In this document: positions 53,440 to 64,000 of the stretch, piece by piece | Layout: each line of letters opens with the position of its first letter | Position numbering within the stretch: the first letter of the stretch is position 1 | Notes under the pieces: generated by a model | Seen by the model: only the letters and a program-made list of their open reading frames with translations | Told to the model about the DNA's origin: nothing | Databases searched by the model: none | Position numbers and translations under genes: made by a program | From: Prostheceraeus crozeri | Lineage: Eukaryota; Platyhelminthes; Polycladida; Euryleptidae | Reading direction: 5' to 3' | DNA: 64,000 nucleotides | NCBI GenBank assembly: GCA_907163375.1 | Contig: CAJQUW010005219.1 | Span: 148,743-212,742, forward strand

Positions 53440-54042
53440 ATTATTAGTCACATGATATATTTTAAAAACCTGAAAAACGTCCAAACTCATGAATTTGAGA
53501 TTCTTAACTTTTATGATTTTTTCGGTGTCCTGGAACGATCATGATTTTAGCAATGAAAATGTCATAATCACAAATTTGAGATTCTTAACTTTTATGATTT
53601 TCGGTGTCCTAGAACGGTCATGATTTTGGGAGTAAAAATTGTAATTCTCAAAGTTTGAGATTTTGAAAAATTTGAAAAATTGGGTATTTTTAAAAACGCC
53701 TAAATTTATGAATTTAGGTCTTCATAACCTGAAAAAGGGTACAAATTCATGAATTTATGTCGTTTTTAAAAATACCACTTTTGAAAAAATGGTACTTTTT
53801 GAATGGACTAAATTCATGTATTTAGGTCTTAAAAACCTGAAAAAGGGTTCAAATTCATGAATTTATGTCGTTTTTAAAAATACTATTTTTTTGAATTTTA
53901 TGGTGTCCTGGAACGGTCTAAATTCATGAATTTAGGCTTAAAAAACCTGAAATAATGACATAAATTGATAAATTTAGTCGTTTTTAAAGATACTATTTTT
54001 TTGAATTTTATGGTGTCCTGGAACTGTCTTTTGCCCATTACT
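53440..54042. repeat. terminal repeat of element B with multiplied tip motif
   Basis: The last ~190 bp match the tip of element A's repeat and end CCATTACT. Upstream, the tip motif GTGTCCTGGAACGGTC occurs at least three more times (near 53526, 53606, 53905) with CTAAATTCATGAATTTAGG units between. No partner repeat is seen at the left side of B. Confidence 0.8.
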
Positions 54043-57000
54043 CATGACAGTTACTTGCATTGGCCTCACGATTACCATCATTGAGGCTTTGTTGAAAGAA
54101 TAAGAGCCTTTTATTCTATCATTAAAAATAGAAATTTCATAGCATCCATCACAAAATGCAAGTGAGTCTTTAAAATTGACTACATAAATTGTCGCATAAT
54201 ATACTGTATTCATAAAATATTAGTTACATATTTCGAAATTTAAGTCAGAAAGAAGGTCAATTAATTTTCATAAAATTCAGTGCTTTTTTTTAATTAAAAT
54301 AATTTTTAGAAACTCTGACGCTCTGAAGTATTTTTACCAAAGTTAAAAGATATTATTCGATGATTTTTTAGAAATAAGATCTCAAGAAAAGTTCTGCACC
54401 AACAAGTTGCATTTTTTCGTTGTATCATTGCTTAATTTTTAATCAATTAATTGTTATTTGGTTATATTACATGTAGACGTTTTACACTAAAAAGCTTACA
54501 ACCTTTGAACCACACACCCGACTGAAAAATCTTTGCTTCAAGATAAGATGAAAACTTCATCTCGACCATAGACGAATTATCAACAGGAGAACTAAATGTG
54601 GATCACCGCTTCAACAAACAATGAAGATTTGTCAAATTCTAGTTATTGAATTATTTTCGTACGTTGACAAAATTTTTTCTTTTGAGATTTGGCCGAAGGC
54701 TAATAAAGACGAAATGATCCTCTTATCATAGATCATCTGTATCTCACAAATGAAATTTGTGCGTCGTCTGGTACAAATGGTACATAAGTTTACAAGTGGA
54801 AAATATGGCCTGATGTCGACTAATTGTCATTAAAATTGTCCATGCATCTACTAGATTTCCTACTTTACTGCTCACCAACCCTGTTTGTCAATTGAGGGAA
54901 GTTGTGTATCTACATGTTTACCCACTCTAATATTCTCTAGAAATGCTATAACGTTGCCAAAGTGGATCTTGCATTATCATTTATACTATTGAAATAAGGG
55001 ATATCATCCCATTAGTGAAAATGGCAAATAAATTCAAATGGATTTTGCTAGACTAGGACTAGGCAGGATCGTAGCCACCGAGACTAATTCTGCAGCCTTT
55101 TTGCAGGTAATGTCCGAAACATGCAAAGGGTTATATGAACCATGAATTAACAGATTTCTGTGAATTTATTATTAAATTTCTAGTCGCTGCATGGAATTAT
55201 AAAAAAGCAAATTTAAGAATTTATTAATCAGATGAATATAATTTTTATTGTGGGTATTAGTGATTGCCTTGATTGCACGTGCAATTGTGTACACCAATGT
55301 AGGTTTTGAATTATATCACAAAGCTTGACTACATTCAGTTTGCTGTGAGCCTCATTGAATTTACTCCGATGTGTGCCAGCATATGCAGGACTGGATTCCT
55401 TTTAATTCAAGTGTTTTGTTTATTTTTACTCGATTATAGTATCCACTTCGACAGTTTCATACATATGAAAATCATTATGACTCAGACGCTCTTCAAAGAG
55501 CAAATGAATGAATTTCGCTATTTATGTTTTTTCCTTCTTTTGTTCAATGTAATTCTAATAATATTCCTTATCTTTTCAGGTATTATTCTATTCTTTGCAA
55601 AGAAATTCACAGAAATATTTGATTGACGTGACTCTGCAGCTGTGTGTCATGAATGCGTTTGAATTGAATAAGTCATAAATCAGGTGAATGCGCGACAAAT
55701 GAGGGATGGTCGACGTACTTGTATGTTTTTATATTTAACTTCGCTCAAAATATGAGAACATTATCATTTCATTAATTATTGTTTTGGTGATGAGATTGCA
55801 ACCGGTGAAGATTGAACTCAAAGGACTCGCAAGTACAATCATTGCATTTTAATGCCCCAAATACTACTTTTAGATCGCTTGTTTTTAATTTCATGGTAAA
55901 TTTTGTTCGACAGAAGCTCTTGATTTGAAATTGCGCTTAATCAATGTGACTCTCTGCTCGATGTAGATCCATTCCTCCATTTCAATTTAGATCCACATGC
56001 ATGTAGAGACTCATGATATCTATACTGAAAAATATTCAAAATCATTATAATTGTTGTCTGTTGTTACTTGATTGTATGAAATGATGTCTTTAAGTTGGCA
56101 TAGAGATTTTTCAGATGTTTCACTGTTAATTATGCAATGTAATCTTATTGCAATAATGCCGTTACTTAGGATGAAAACACTTTCATAGGGTGTTTTATCT
56201 GGAATTAGCAGATTGTCGATGATAAGAAAAATCGAAAATGCCCAGTAATATTTTGACATTTTGAAATTTCCGTTGTTTCGTTGAAAATCAAAGCTGATCA
56301 TGAAATATTGATAGTGACATTTGCAATAGGTTGTAAGTTTTGCAACATTTCTGTTCGTCACTTTGTCATTTCATGAAGATATTTTCTACTTTTTATGATT
56401 TTAAGGTATAGTTAGCAACTGTTCTACAATTTTTCTGATGAACTTCTACAGTTTCTGATTGTATTGATATACGTATTGATTGAGTTGTTTCCTTTTCTTT
56501 CAACGTGCGAAACAACTCTTCTCTTTCAACATGTGGGAGCAGCTAAGTCGTAATAATTCGTTACACGATAAAGCTAAGCATGAGATTCGTCTTCGAGTGT
56601 TTTAATTTTGCTCTTAAATTTGCGAACGTAATGATCAACCGCTAAAGCTTGGGAGAAGTAGCACAAAATGGCTTTATTTTCTGCAATCTATATTCGGTCC
56701 TTTGTTATTTCAACAATTTTATTTTGTTATTGTACTAATAACATTATTTTACCCAATAATATATTCGGTCCATAATATCTTATATTCGGTACATTTCCAT
56801 ATTTGGTTCTCTATAAAGGGTATATACAGGGTCACAAATATATCAATTGTACTTGCACATTATTCCAATGATAAGTTAAGAGTGTAGAAATTTACCGGTC
56901 TTTAATGCACAGGATATTATTAATGCCCAGTGAATGAAACAGGTTTATAATGACAGCAATGTCCATTGATACTGGACTTTCATTGAAATAATCCTAAGGC
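54043..57000. other. no gene recognised
   Basis: AT-rich flanking DNA. An open frame at 54213-53974 (minus) runs into the terminal repeat and shows no family signal. A hydrophobic frame at 55.3-55.6 kb begins with a non-ATG codon and looks incidental. Confidence 0.45.
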
Positions 57001-57004
57001 ACTT

Positions 57005-57868
57005 AAGTTAAAGCCCTATATCCAAGGTTGGGTCTAATCTTGGGGTGCACCCCAAGACCCACGACCAAGATTGATCTTGGGTATAATCTTGGGTGTCACC
57101 CAAGATTTGACCCAAGATTGACCAGATTTCAGTAAAAGATGTACAACTGGCAATTCTTGAAGACAGACTTTGAAATTGATTTTGTTGATACGAAGCACAC
57201 TTTTCTATTAGCGTATTTATCTATCGTCTTGGCTTGATATTCGTCATTGGCTTACAATTCTCGGCCGATATTCAGCTTTGATTTAATGTTGATAGCCAAA
57301 TACTTCATTAATGTATTATTATAGATTTCTGTCAGAACTTGACCTATTTTACAAGGCTTTAAATGTTTATGCTAATAAAAGCAAATGATAAAAAGCTTAA
57401 CATTGTATTAGGCATTTACCATTTCTTAGTTTTTTACATATGCAGCATAAATGAAGTACAGTGTAGGCCTAAATAATATTAACGGTTTTATAAATATAAT
57501 AACGGCAACCTATACAAAAATGATAATTAGGCTAATTATTATCAGATGGTGTAAAACATAGGCATATGTTTGATTACCATGTGTAGATATAATTTTGACT
57601 CAAAACGACTACAATAATCAAGTGTAGACAAATACACATTTAGGCCAAATATTGTAAAGTACTCACATATTGTAAACGTGCTAACATACTGATTTCAAGG
57701 ACTACGACTTTTTTGATTTTCCGGGTAAATTCTACATAGGCCCACAAGTATGTATTACACTTGCATTCTTTTACACTCTATATTTTTTAATCTTGGGTTT
57801 TAAATCTTGGATGTCACCCAAGACCCAAGATTAAACCCAAGACCCAAGATCCAACCTTGCTATATCAA
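57005..57868. repeat. MITE-like element with CTTGGGT-rich inverted ends
   Basis: The left end (57010-57125) and right end (57786-57866) are built of ATCTTGGGT / ACCCAAGAT units in both orientations, and CCAAGGTTGG at the left mirrors CCAACCTTG at the right. About 660 bp of non-coding AT-rich DNA lies between. No transposase is present, so it would be non-autonomous. Confidence 0.65.
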
Positions 57869-58289
57869 TGACTATTATCCCTATTTTGGATTTGAAAAAT
57901 AATCCTATTTGTCGTAACGCGGCAGCAATCTTGCGTCCCGAAATGCACGAGCAAAAACAATGCCATTCGAAGCTTGTACTATGAATGGACTTCTTCTACT
58001 GGCAGACTTACCGGTCAACAAAATTAGTTGAGCATCACCAATATCGAATAGCAGCAAAATTCAAACTGCCACGCATCGACAACTAATACATTACATCACA
58101 GATGTCATCACACCAATGCAGTCATGCAAGATATCCATTGCCACAACAACATGGATTCTTATGCACTTGCAATCAATCATTCGCTGAGCAATCTGTGCTG
58201 CAACACTGCTAACTCACACATAGATATAAAAGTTCAACTCAATGTCCAACACCTTGCAATATATCAATCATGCCTAGATTTTGAAAGCA

Positions 58290-58352
58290 TCGATGAAGAT
58301 ATATTACCTTTCAAATGACAGCAATATAGCTGATCATTTGAAAGGCAATATA
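58290..58352. repeat. short inverted repeat
   Basis: CCTTTCAAATGA and TCATTTGAAAGG are separated by about 17 bp, with ATATATTA/CAATATAT continuing the stem. Could fold as a hairpin; no other function seen. Confidence 0.6.
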
Positions 58353-58734
58353 TGCAGTTACTGAACTAAAAATCTATGACACCAAAAATCCAAGATTTTG
58401 ATCTGTCAATGACTTAAATCTATGATGATTTTCTACATAACCCATGCAGTTCAGAACATTTAAGTATGTTAAGCTTCAGATGCCTACTAATCATAATTGT
58501 GAACATAGGAATCTCAATGCCATTTTCACTGGGAACGCGAAGATGGTTGGTGGAATGCTCTACCTCAATGGTATATACTAATATCATAATATCATTAATC
58601 ATGCAATTAAGGCCGTCTAATTTGGAATTGGAGCTATATAAACGATTTTCATAGAAAAAATGACATGTGAAATATTGGCGGACAACCCTTCTTACTCAGT
58701 AACAATGAGCGGCCTCGGCTGTACGGATCATTGA

Positions 58735-59010
58735 TGCTTGAAAAAGCTAGGCATGATTGCTATTATGTAATAGATAATGCATAGATTTGAGGTCATTATT
58801 GCTATAATTACCGAGAGCCGAAGGCTCGAGGTTATTATGACAAATAATGACCGAAGAAATCTATGCATTATCTGTTATAATGCATGACTTTTTCCATAGA
58901 AGTTTACACCAGGTTAATAATTTCCAACCAGGAAAATAATTACCTGCTTCGTGGAACTTATTAACCTGTGGACATAGAAGGCCTTGCAAAATCATGCATT
59001 ATAATGAATG
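58735..59010. repeat. palindromic MITE-like repeat
   Basis: AGATAATGCATAGATTT (58772) and its inverse AAATCTATGCATTATCT (58857) flank TCATTATTGC/ACAAATAATGACC arms and a centre GAGAGCCGAAGGCTCGAG. An outer pair, GCATGATTGCTATTATG / CATAATAGC-like, and a further ATGCATTATAATG near 58995 extend it. It could form a long hairpin. Confidence 0.7.
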
Positions 59011-59454
59011 CGTGCTATGATTCATGCACATGTCGAAGTCTGTGGAAGTTTCTGGTGTTGCCGGCTCTGGGACGGTATCAATGAAATAATGCCGCATAGC
59101 ATTCACTACAATATAATTTCACTTGTTGGCCCTAAACGTGGATGCTGTTGACTTCCGAAGCACAGGCTGTGAAATTATAAAATGTTTTGCGATAATTGAA
59201 TTTGATTTTTCCAACAGTGAGACAAAATTAGTTGATCGAAAATTGGAATAATTTTATGTTAAATTTAATTATAATGACTGCGATATTCTATCTAATAATT
59301 CCTCCTTGTCAAATAATTTTCTGTCAAGTTTCACGAACTGCAACTTATATAAGTGTGTTTGTATTCTTAATAGTTTTGCACTTCTCCGAACATAAAACAT
59401 AATTATGTACGCTCTAAGTTGTAATAGTAGTAAAAACTGTGCCCTACTACGAGT

Positions 59455-59650
59455 GGGATAGGTACAGGGATAGGTACATGTAAAATTCAGTGTTACAGTT
59501 AGGTACATGTATGATCTAGTGTTATGAATAGGAACATGGGATAGGTACATGTAAAAATAGCTGTGTTATGAATAGGAACATGCATGACTTCTGTCTTATT
59601 GGATAGGTACATGTGTTTGGTAGACTGGGTTGAGTACATTGCGTTTCGGA
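59455..59650. repeat. degenerate tandem repeats (GGATAGGTACATG)
   Basis: Seven or so variants of ATAGGTACATG / ATAGGAACATG spaced by 15-40 bp. Non-coding. Confidence 0.75.
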
Positions 59651-60391
59651 ATGTCTATGATCGAACTTGTGCGACTTGGTTCTGAGTACTTGGGTACGTA
59701 CCGATAGACGTCCGTTGTTTGGTGTTGCATGAGCTTGCTCAATTGCGACTATTGTGGCAATTATTTTAAATGTAGCACTATTTAGATGTGAAACTTTAAT
59801 GTGCAGTTATGATTTAGTTACTCCTCAATAAGAAAACCAATTCCAGAATTATGTTTAAAGTGAAAAAGACAAGAGATTTACAAAGTAAGTCTAATTTAAG
59901 CATGAAAAATAAATGATGGGTACAAATCACGTCCCTCAGGTGACTCCATGATCTTTAGGAAGTCATCACACCATTTATGAAATGTCTGATTGTTGGTGAA
60001 GTCATGCTCACACTCGTGTACCGGACACTTTACTGGTAGTCCACTCCGCCTTTGAAGGGCTGTCACAGTTGAAGTTTTTCATAAGGCCTTTTTGCAGCCG
60101 CAACAGAGATGCACGGTCATATCCAACTGACATCCCATAATGACTTAGCTGTCATTTTGAAAATAGAATAAAGGTTTTGAGGACATGCTTCTTGTTATGG
60201 AACGTTGAGGATAAGTACTTGACAGTTTGGAACAATGACATCCTTTATATAGTTATACCGGGTAGTCAAAAAGTTCTTGGACTCTGGGCAATGTTACACA
60301 AATATTTTATTTGAATTGAAAAACAAATAACTATGTCTATACAGGAGGAGGTATGCACGATAATAGTCTAAAGAACAATACTCACACAAAT

Positions 60392-61398
60392 TTATTCAAA
60401 ATGAAGTCCATTGGCCTGTATACATCGGTCTATTCTGTTGGCCCAATCACGAAATGCTGTAGTGAAATGATGATGATCGATATTTTCAATTTCTTGGGTG
60501 ATCTTATTTCTAAACACTTTGTCTTTCAAATAGGACCAAAGAAATGAATCACACACAGTCAAATCCGGAGGACGTGCTGGCCCTCTTCGGCCGATCCATC
60601 GTCCTTGCAAATGCTGATCTAGCAAGTTTCTCACATCTGCTGCATAATGGCATGAAGCCCCATCTTGCTGAAAGATCATATCTCTTCCAGTACGACGAGT
60701 AAATACGGTATTACAAGTGGAACAACAACATTGTCTATGTATCTTTCCGCGTTCATAGTCTCCTCTTGAATAATGTAAGAAACAAGACCTCTGCATGAAA
60801 CCAGAGCCCAAACTTTTAAAGATCTTGTAGTGCAACTTTTATTTGTAATGCGAACGTGGGGATTTTCAATTGACCAGTAGTGTAAATTGTGTTTGTTCAC
60901 ATTCCATTTAAATGAAACGAACACTCATCACTGAATGTAATTTTTCTCAAGTAAGCAGGGTCATTTTGCAAATTGTTTTTCATAATTTGACAGAACTGCA
61001 ATCTTCTGTCATCGTCGCCATCGTGCAATTCTTGCGAATAAGTAGGCTTGTAAGGATGGGCATGTTTTTTTATGTAAAATGTTAAAAGCACTTCCATGTG
61101 ATACGTCCAGTTCATCTGCAATGTCATCAATTGACAATCTAGGATCATTTGTAATCAGTTGCCTGGTTTCTTCAACCTTGTCGTCTCCACTTGCAGTGAC
61201 TGGTCTTCCTGATCTTGGACGATGTTTTATGACTGATCCAGTTTCCAAAAGTAAATCTCTTAAAAAGTACAACGTACTCTTTGCTGGGCAGTCCTTATTG
61301 AACATGTCTCTATATTTTTCTGCTACTTGTGCAGGACTTTTAAATTAAATCATCCAAGACGCCAAATATACTTTTTCTTCAATCGGTAAATCACCCAT
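60392..61398 (-). pseudogene. mariner-type transposase, broken
   Basis: Starts at ATG 61398 and meets a TAA about 17 codons in. Helix-turn-helix regions follow (KSTLYFLRDLLLETGSV; DPRLSIDDIADELDVSHG), then shifted fragments with FSDECSFHLNG (first catalytic Asp), IFQQDGASCHYA (second) and PPDLTVCDSFLW (third). Compared with the right-hand copy, about five residues are missing before PPDLT. The style of the last block (RWIGRRGP...PDLTVCDSFLW) fits the DD(x)D mariner groups common in invertebrates. Confidence 0.8.
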
Positions 61399-61469
61399 CA
61401 CGCACAGCAGCTAATGTTGTAGTCACAAATGCTACAGACGCGCGCCGTACGATTTCTCAGGTTTCTCTC

Positions 61470-61925
61470 GGTTTCATGCAGAGGTCTTGTTTCTTACATT
61501 ATTCAAGAGGAGACTATAAACGCGGAAAGATACATAGACAATGTTGTTGTTCCACTTGTAATACCGTATTTTACTCGTCGTACTGGAAGAGATATGATCT
61601 TTCAGCAAGATGGGGCTTCATGCCATTATGCAGCAGATGTGAGAAACTTGCTAGATCAGCATTTGCAAGGACGATGGATCGGCCGAAGAGGGCCAGTCGA
61701 ATGGCCAGCACGTTCTCCGGATTTGACTGTGTGTGATTCATTTCTTTGGTCCTATTTGAAAGACAAAGTGTTTACTCCTGGAGAACGATTTGCTAATCTC
61801 AACAATTTAATAAGATCACCCAAGAAATTGAAAATATCGATCATCATCATTTCACTACTGCATTTCGTGATTGGGCCAACAGAATAGACCGATGTATACA
61901 GGCCAATGGACTTCATTTTGAATAA
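61470..61925 (+). pseudogene. inverted partial copy of the mariner-type transposase
   Basis: Encodes the last third, including IFQQDGASCHYA and WPARSPDLTVCDSFLW; I count 41 residues between the two Asp, as in the DD41D type. A ~35 bp stretch (near 61770-61805) is inserted after DKVF relative to the left copy and changes the tail. It lacks the N-terminal DNA-binding part. Confidence 0.75.
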
Positions 61926-62123
61926 ATTTGTGTGAGTATTGTTCTTTAGACTATTACTGTGTATACCTCCTCTTGTATAGACATAGTTATTTGTTTTTCA
62001 ATTCAAATAAAATGTTTGTGTAACATTGCCCATAGTCCAAGGACTTTTTGACTACCCGGTATAGTCTTTAGGGAAGTTCGGCACCTCTCTGATTGGCTGC
62101 TAGGATTTCCTTTGTTTAAAAAG

Positions 62124-62130
62124 TATATAA
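62124..62130 (+). promoter_or_regulatory. TATA box of the 62.2 kb gene
   Basis: TATATAA, about 90 bp before the ATG, with an A/T-rich 5' leader between. Well placed for initiation near 62155. Confidence 0.65.
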
Positions 62131-62215
62131 GTCCGAGGTTTGCACCAATTCTTATCAAAGGTTCTAATTCTCAAGCTTACGACAAGTTTCAACTTTATAA
62201 TTTATTTATTTAACG

Positions 62216-62662
62216 ATGGATCGCACCAATGCACAAAAGGAATCTCCGATCGAGAATGGTACTATGGAACGTACCAATACACCTCCGCAATCTCCAATGG
62301 AGCTATCTACAACACCAAACGAGCCGGTGGTGTTCACCCAAGCCCCTGCATCTCCCGACTACTCGAGTGATGATAGTGACGTATCAATCGAGACGATGCG
62401 GCACATGAATAGGAAGTCAATGAGAACCCCACTATATGGAAGGGTCACTGTCAAAGTGAAGAAGGCGCCGAAGAAGTACCACAGCAAACGGGTCTTCATG
62501 CAAATGGAGCCGAACGAGCGGAACTTCACAACCGCTCTTGAGTTCTCCGTAACTGACCTAGGCACACCACGTCGCTGTCCCTGTGCGCCCAAGAAGACCA
62601 GGGTCTGTGTGCAAGTTGACTTAAAGAAACTAGTTCTATTTCCCAATATCGATGACATTTAG
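62216..62662 (+). CDS. unknown intronless gene, 148 aa
   Basis: An intact frame from ATG 62216 with a TATA box upstream and AATAAA at 62765-62770 downstream. The product has a Ser/Thr/Pro/Glu-rich N-terminal half (disordered, acidic DYSSDDSDVS), then a basic middle (VTVKVKKAPKKYHSKRV) and a C-terminal part with a CPCAPKKTRVCVQVDLK block. No known domain. Its GC-rich codons contrast with the AT-rich surroundings. It follows the fold-back mariner element by 150 bp. Could be a host gene or a gene from another virus-like element. Confidence 0.6.
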   Translation: MDRTNAQKESPIENGTMERTNTPPQSPMELSTTPNEPVVFTQAPASPDYSSDDSDVSIETMRHMNRKSMRTPLYGRVTVKVKKAPKKYHSKRVFMQMEPNERNFTTALEFSVTDLGTPRRCPCAPKKTRVCVQVDLKKLVLFPNIDDI

Positions 62663-62924
62663 TGTTATTCTCTTCTTTCTTTAATATTTAATTGCATGTA
62701 TCAACAAATTTGTTTTGTTATTTCACAAATTGGTCCTCCATTTAGGTATGAATGGGACATGGGGAATAAATATCTATAATTGCTTATGCTCAATATAGAA
62801 ATTCAGATTAACTTTCAAATAAAAATCAAATATGAAGACATCAACTTAAAATAAATAGGAACATATAACTTCTAAAGAAGCAGTTATGTTGTTACTCTTA
62901 AAATCCTTGTAGCAGTCCAGGATG

Positions 62925-63290
62925 ATATCATACATGTGTCATACGGACACCATTAGAATGAGAATGAAAATAGCATTCGAATGATATAAGGTATGTACCT
63001 ATTCGATGGGAAAATCCTAGTTGTATGCAACTGTATGCAAGCAGAAAAATGTTAGATTTTAAAATTCACTAAGTTTTTAGCCCATTCTTTAAAGGTATGT
63101 AGCTCTCTGGTTATATGTCATACATGTGTCATACAATACACCATTAGAATCAGAATGAAACGAGCATTCGAATGATATATTGTATGTACCCATTTGATGA
63201 GTAAATTCTAGTTGTATGCATCTGTATGCAACTCGAAAAATTCCAAATTTTTTTACAAAAATGACTAAGTTTACAAATTTTCAAAGTTAA
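62925..63290. repeat. tandem duplication, ~190 bp units
   Basis: Two units start GTCATACATGTGTCATAC-like near 62935 and 63117, each with CACCATTAGAAT, AGCATTCGAATGATATA and GTTGTATGCA..TGTATGCAA. The second is slightly diverged. Non-coding. Confidence 0.8.
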
Positions 63291-63329
63291 GTTTCACAAC
63301 TAAAAATGACGATAATATACCAACCTCTA

Positions 63330-63560
63330 CACTTGACCTTGACCTTAGACTTGACCTTGACCTTTGACCTTCATACACTTCATGCACGGGGGAGGGGCCT
63401 CAAAATTTCTCGGGCGCTTCGCGCCTTCGAAATTTTTCGGATTATAGGATAAATAAATTTTCGAAAATTTATTTACACATGGGTTCCGGGCGCCATTGAT
63501 ACTCTTCTTGCTTCCCTAACCCTAACTTTAACACTTACCCTAACCCTAACCCTCGTCATT
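63330..63560. repeat. TGACCTT repeats and telomere-like repeats
   Basis: Six TGACCTT-type heptamers at 63330-63375, a hairpin GGGCGCTTCGCGCC near 63410, and CCCTAACCCTAAC...ACCCTAACCCTAACCC at 63515-63553. The last is interstitial telomere-like sequence, not a chromosome end. Confidence 0.7.
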
Positions 63561-63918
63561 AAATTTGTTTATTTAAATTTTGGCGCGAAATTTGAATTTT
63601 CGAAATTTGGCGCGCAATTTGAAATTTACAATTTCTTAAACAATTCAAGCATCTGATATCTATAAATTCAAATGATAAGATGTCTTTAAATAATAGCATT
63701 TCAAGCAATATATCATTCCATCATTTTATATTATTTTGAATTGACTCCAATGCTTGTGTGTAGAAATCTTTCAACACATTTGATGGCGCTTTCATTTCTA
63801 AGTTTAAAAATAAATCAGCTGTTTAATTTCTTGTTTGAGTTATCAATTTTGTTTCACCGTACCAATTCCAGGATGTGATGTCACAAGGTTTTTGTTCATA
63901 GTTGCTTTGTCAATTTCA

Positions 63919-63926
63919 TATATAAA
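63919..63926 (+). promoter_or_regulatory. TATA-box candidate at the window end
   Basis: TATATAAA, followed by AAGTTGCACACAACG. A gene may start just beyond the window; only the putative promoter is visible. Confidence 0.35.
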
Positions 63927-64000
63927 GAAGTTGCACACAACGAATTTTCACTCATTTTCAAATAATTCAGTGTCCATAGCAGACGTCGTTCTTCGTTCCT

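Larger units (their letters stand above)
43969..54042. mobile_element. Polinton element B, truncated and rearranged
   Basis: A second copy of the AT-rich Polinton, inverted relative to A. It keeps fibre, minor virion, capsid, small ORF, hydrophobic protein, PLA2-integrase and protease genes in the same order, plus one gene not found in A. The right terminus (CCATTACT at 54042) and repeat-like sequence are present, but the left terminal repeat, polymerase, both ATPases and penton are missing. A ~2.1 kb retrotransposon interrupts it between integrase and protease, and a ~190 bp filler lies between protease and the end. Confidence 0.88.
60258..62059. mobile_element. fold-back mariner-type (IS630) element
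   Basis: Both ends are the same terminus, CCGGGTAGTCAAAAAG, in opposite orientation and bounded by TA (60256-60257; 62060-62061). The left part holds a whole transposase gene on the minus strand; the right part (about 61470-62059) repeats only the 3' third, inverted. The result is an element with two 3' ends and no normal 5' end. Confidence 0.82.

Noticed and set aside
53974-54213. 79-aa minus-strand frame crossing the end of element B
   Set aside because: Its C-terminal third is terminal-repeat sequence; no support for the rest.
55306-55626. 106-aa hydrophobic frame
   Set aside because: No ATG start, no family pattern; an AT-rich frame is expected to look hydrophobic.
63515-63553. Chromosome end from CCCTAA repeats
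   Set aside because: Only a few units, interrupted, with normal sequence on both sides.

Overview
The window is animal (metazoan) genomic DNA, most likely from an invertebrate, and is built almost wholly of transposable and virus-like elements. Evidence for this is GT-AG introns, TATA-box promoters with Kozak-type starts, AATAAA signals, microsatellites, and piggyBac, Tc1/mariner and several non-LTR retrotransposons. A few CCCTAA-type repeats near 63.5 kb fit the common metazoan telomere unit, but they are too few to name a clade. I cannot identify the species.

Layout. 1-1.6 kb: 3' part of a CR1/L2-like non-LTR retrotransposon, ending in a 0.5 kb CT-rich microsatellite. 2.8-6.2 kb: a piggyBac-like transposon bounded by TTAA sites, transposase decayed. 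8.0-11.6 kb: a second, nearly full-length but decayed CR1/L2-like element with ORF1 and an endonuclease/RT ORF2. 12.46-32.96 kb: a Tc1-type transposon whose transposase gene is split by a complete Polinton/Maverick (element A, 13,381-32,555). Element A has ~600 bp terminal inverted repeats and a perfect 6-bp target duplication (gttgtt). 33-41.4 kb: mostly non-coding repeat-rich DNA with one compact unknown gene (40.9-41.4 kb). 41.5-43.97 kb: a spliced, GC-richer gene for a zinc-finger plus N-terminal protein-primed polymerase region, the remnant of a different Polinton lineage (element C). 43.97-54.04 kb: a truncated and rearranged second copy of the AT-rich Polinton (element B), itself invaded by a 5'-truncated non-LTR retrotransposon with a restriction-like endonuclease. 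54-64 kb: palindromic MITE-like repeats, a fold-back mariner-type element, and one compact intronless gene of unknown function with a clear TATA box (62.2-62.7 kb).

Element A carries a virus-like gene set. Two genes are for genome replication and integration: protein-primed family B DNA polymerase, and a retrovirus-type integrase joined to a phospholipase A2-like domain. The virion set is a major capsid protein, a penton-like minor capsid protein, an adenain-like maturation protease, a packaging ATPase, two hydrophobic minor virion proteins and a fibre-like coiled-coil protein. There is also a membrane protein, a zinc-finger protein and, unusually, a second A32-like ATPase. Most genes carry one or two nonsense codons or homopolymer frameshifts, so element A is no longer autonomous. 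A and B decayed independently: the capsid gene is broken in A and intact in B, while a minor virion gene is intact in A and broken in B.

The most interesting signals are the phospholipase-integrase fusion, the two ATPases, and the fibre protein with a tail-fibre-type motif. Also notable are the exchange of one gene between A and B at the locus divergent from the fibre, and a set of small GC-rich hairpins inserted into the AT-rich Polintons. Some hairpins are in frame inside genes and some contain the stop codon.
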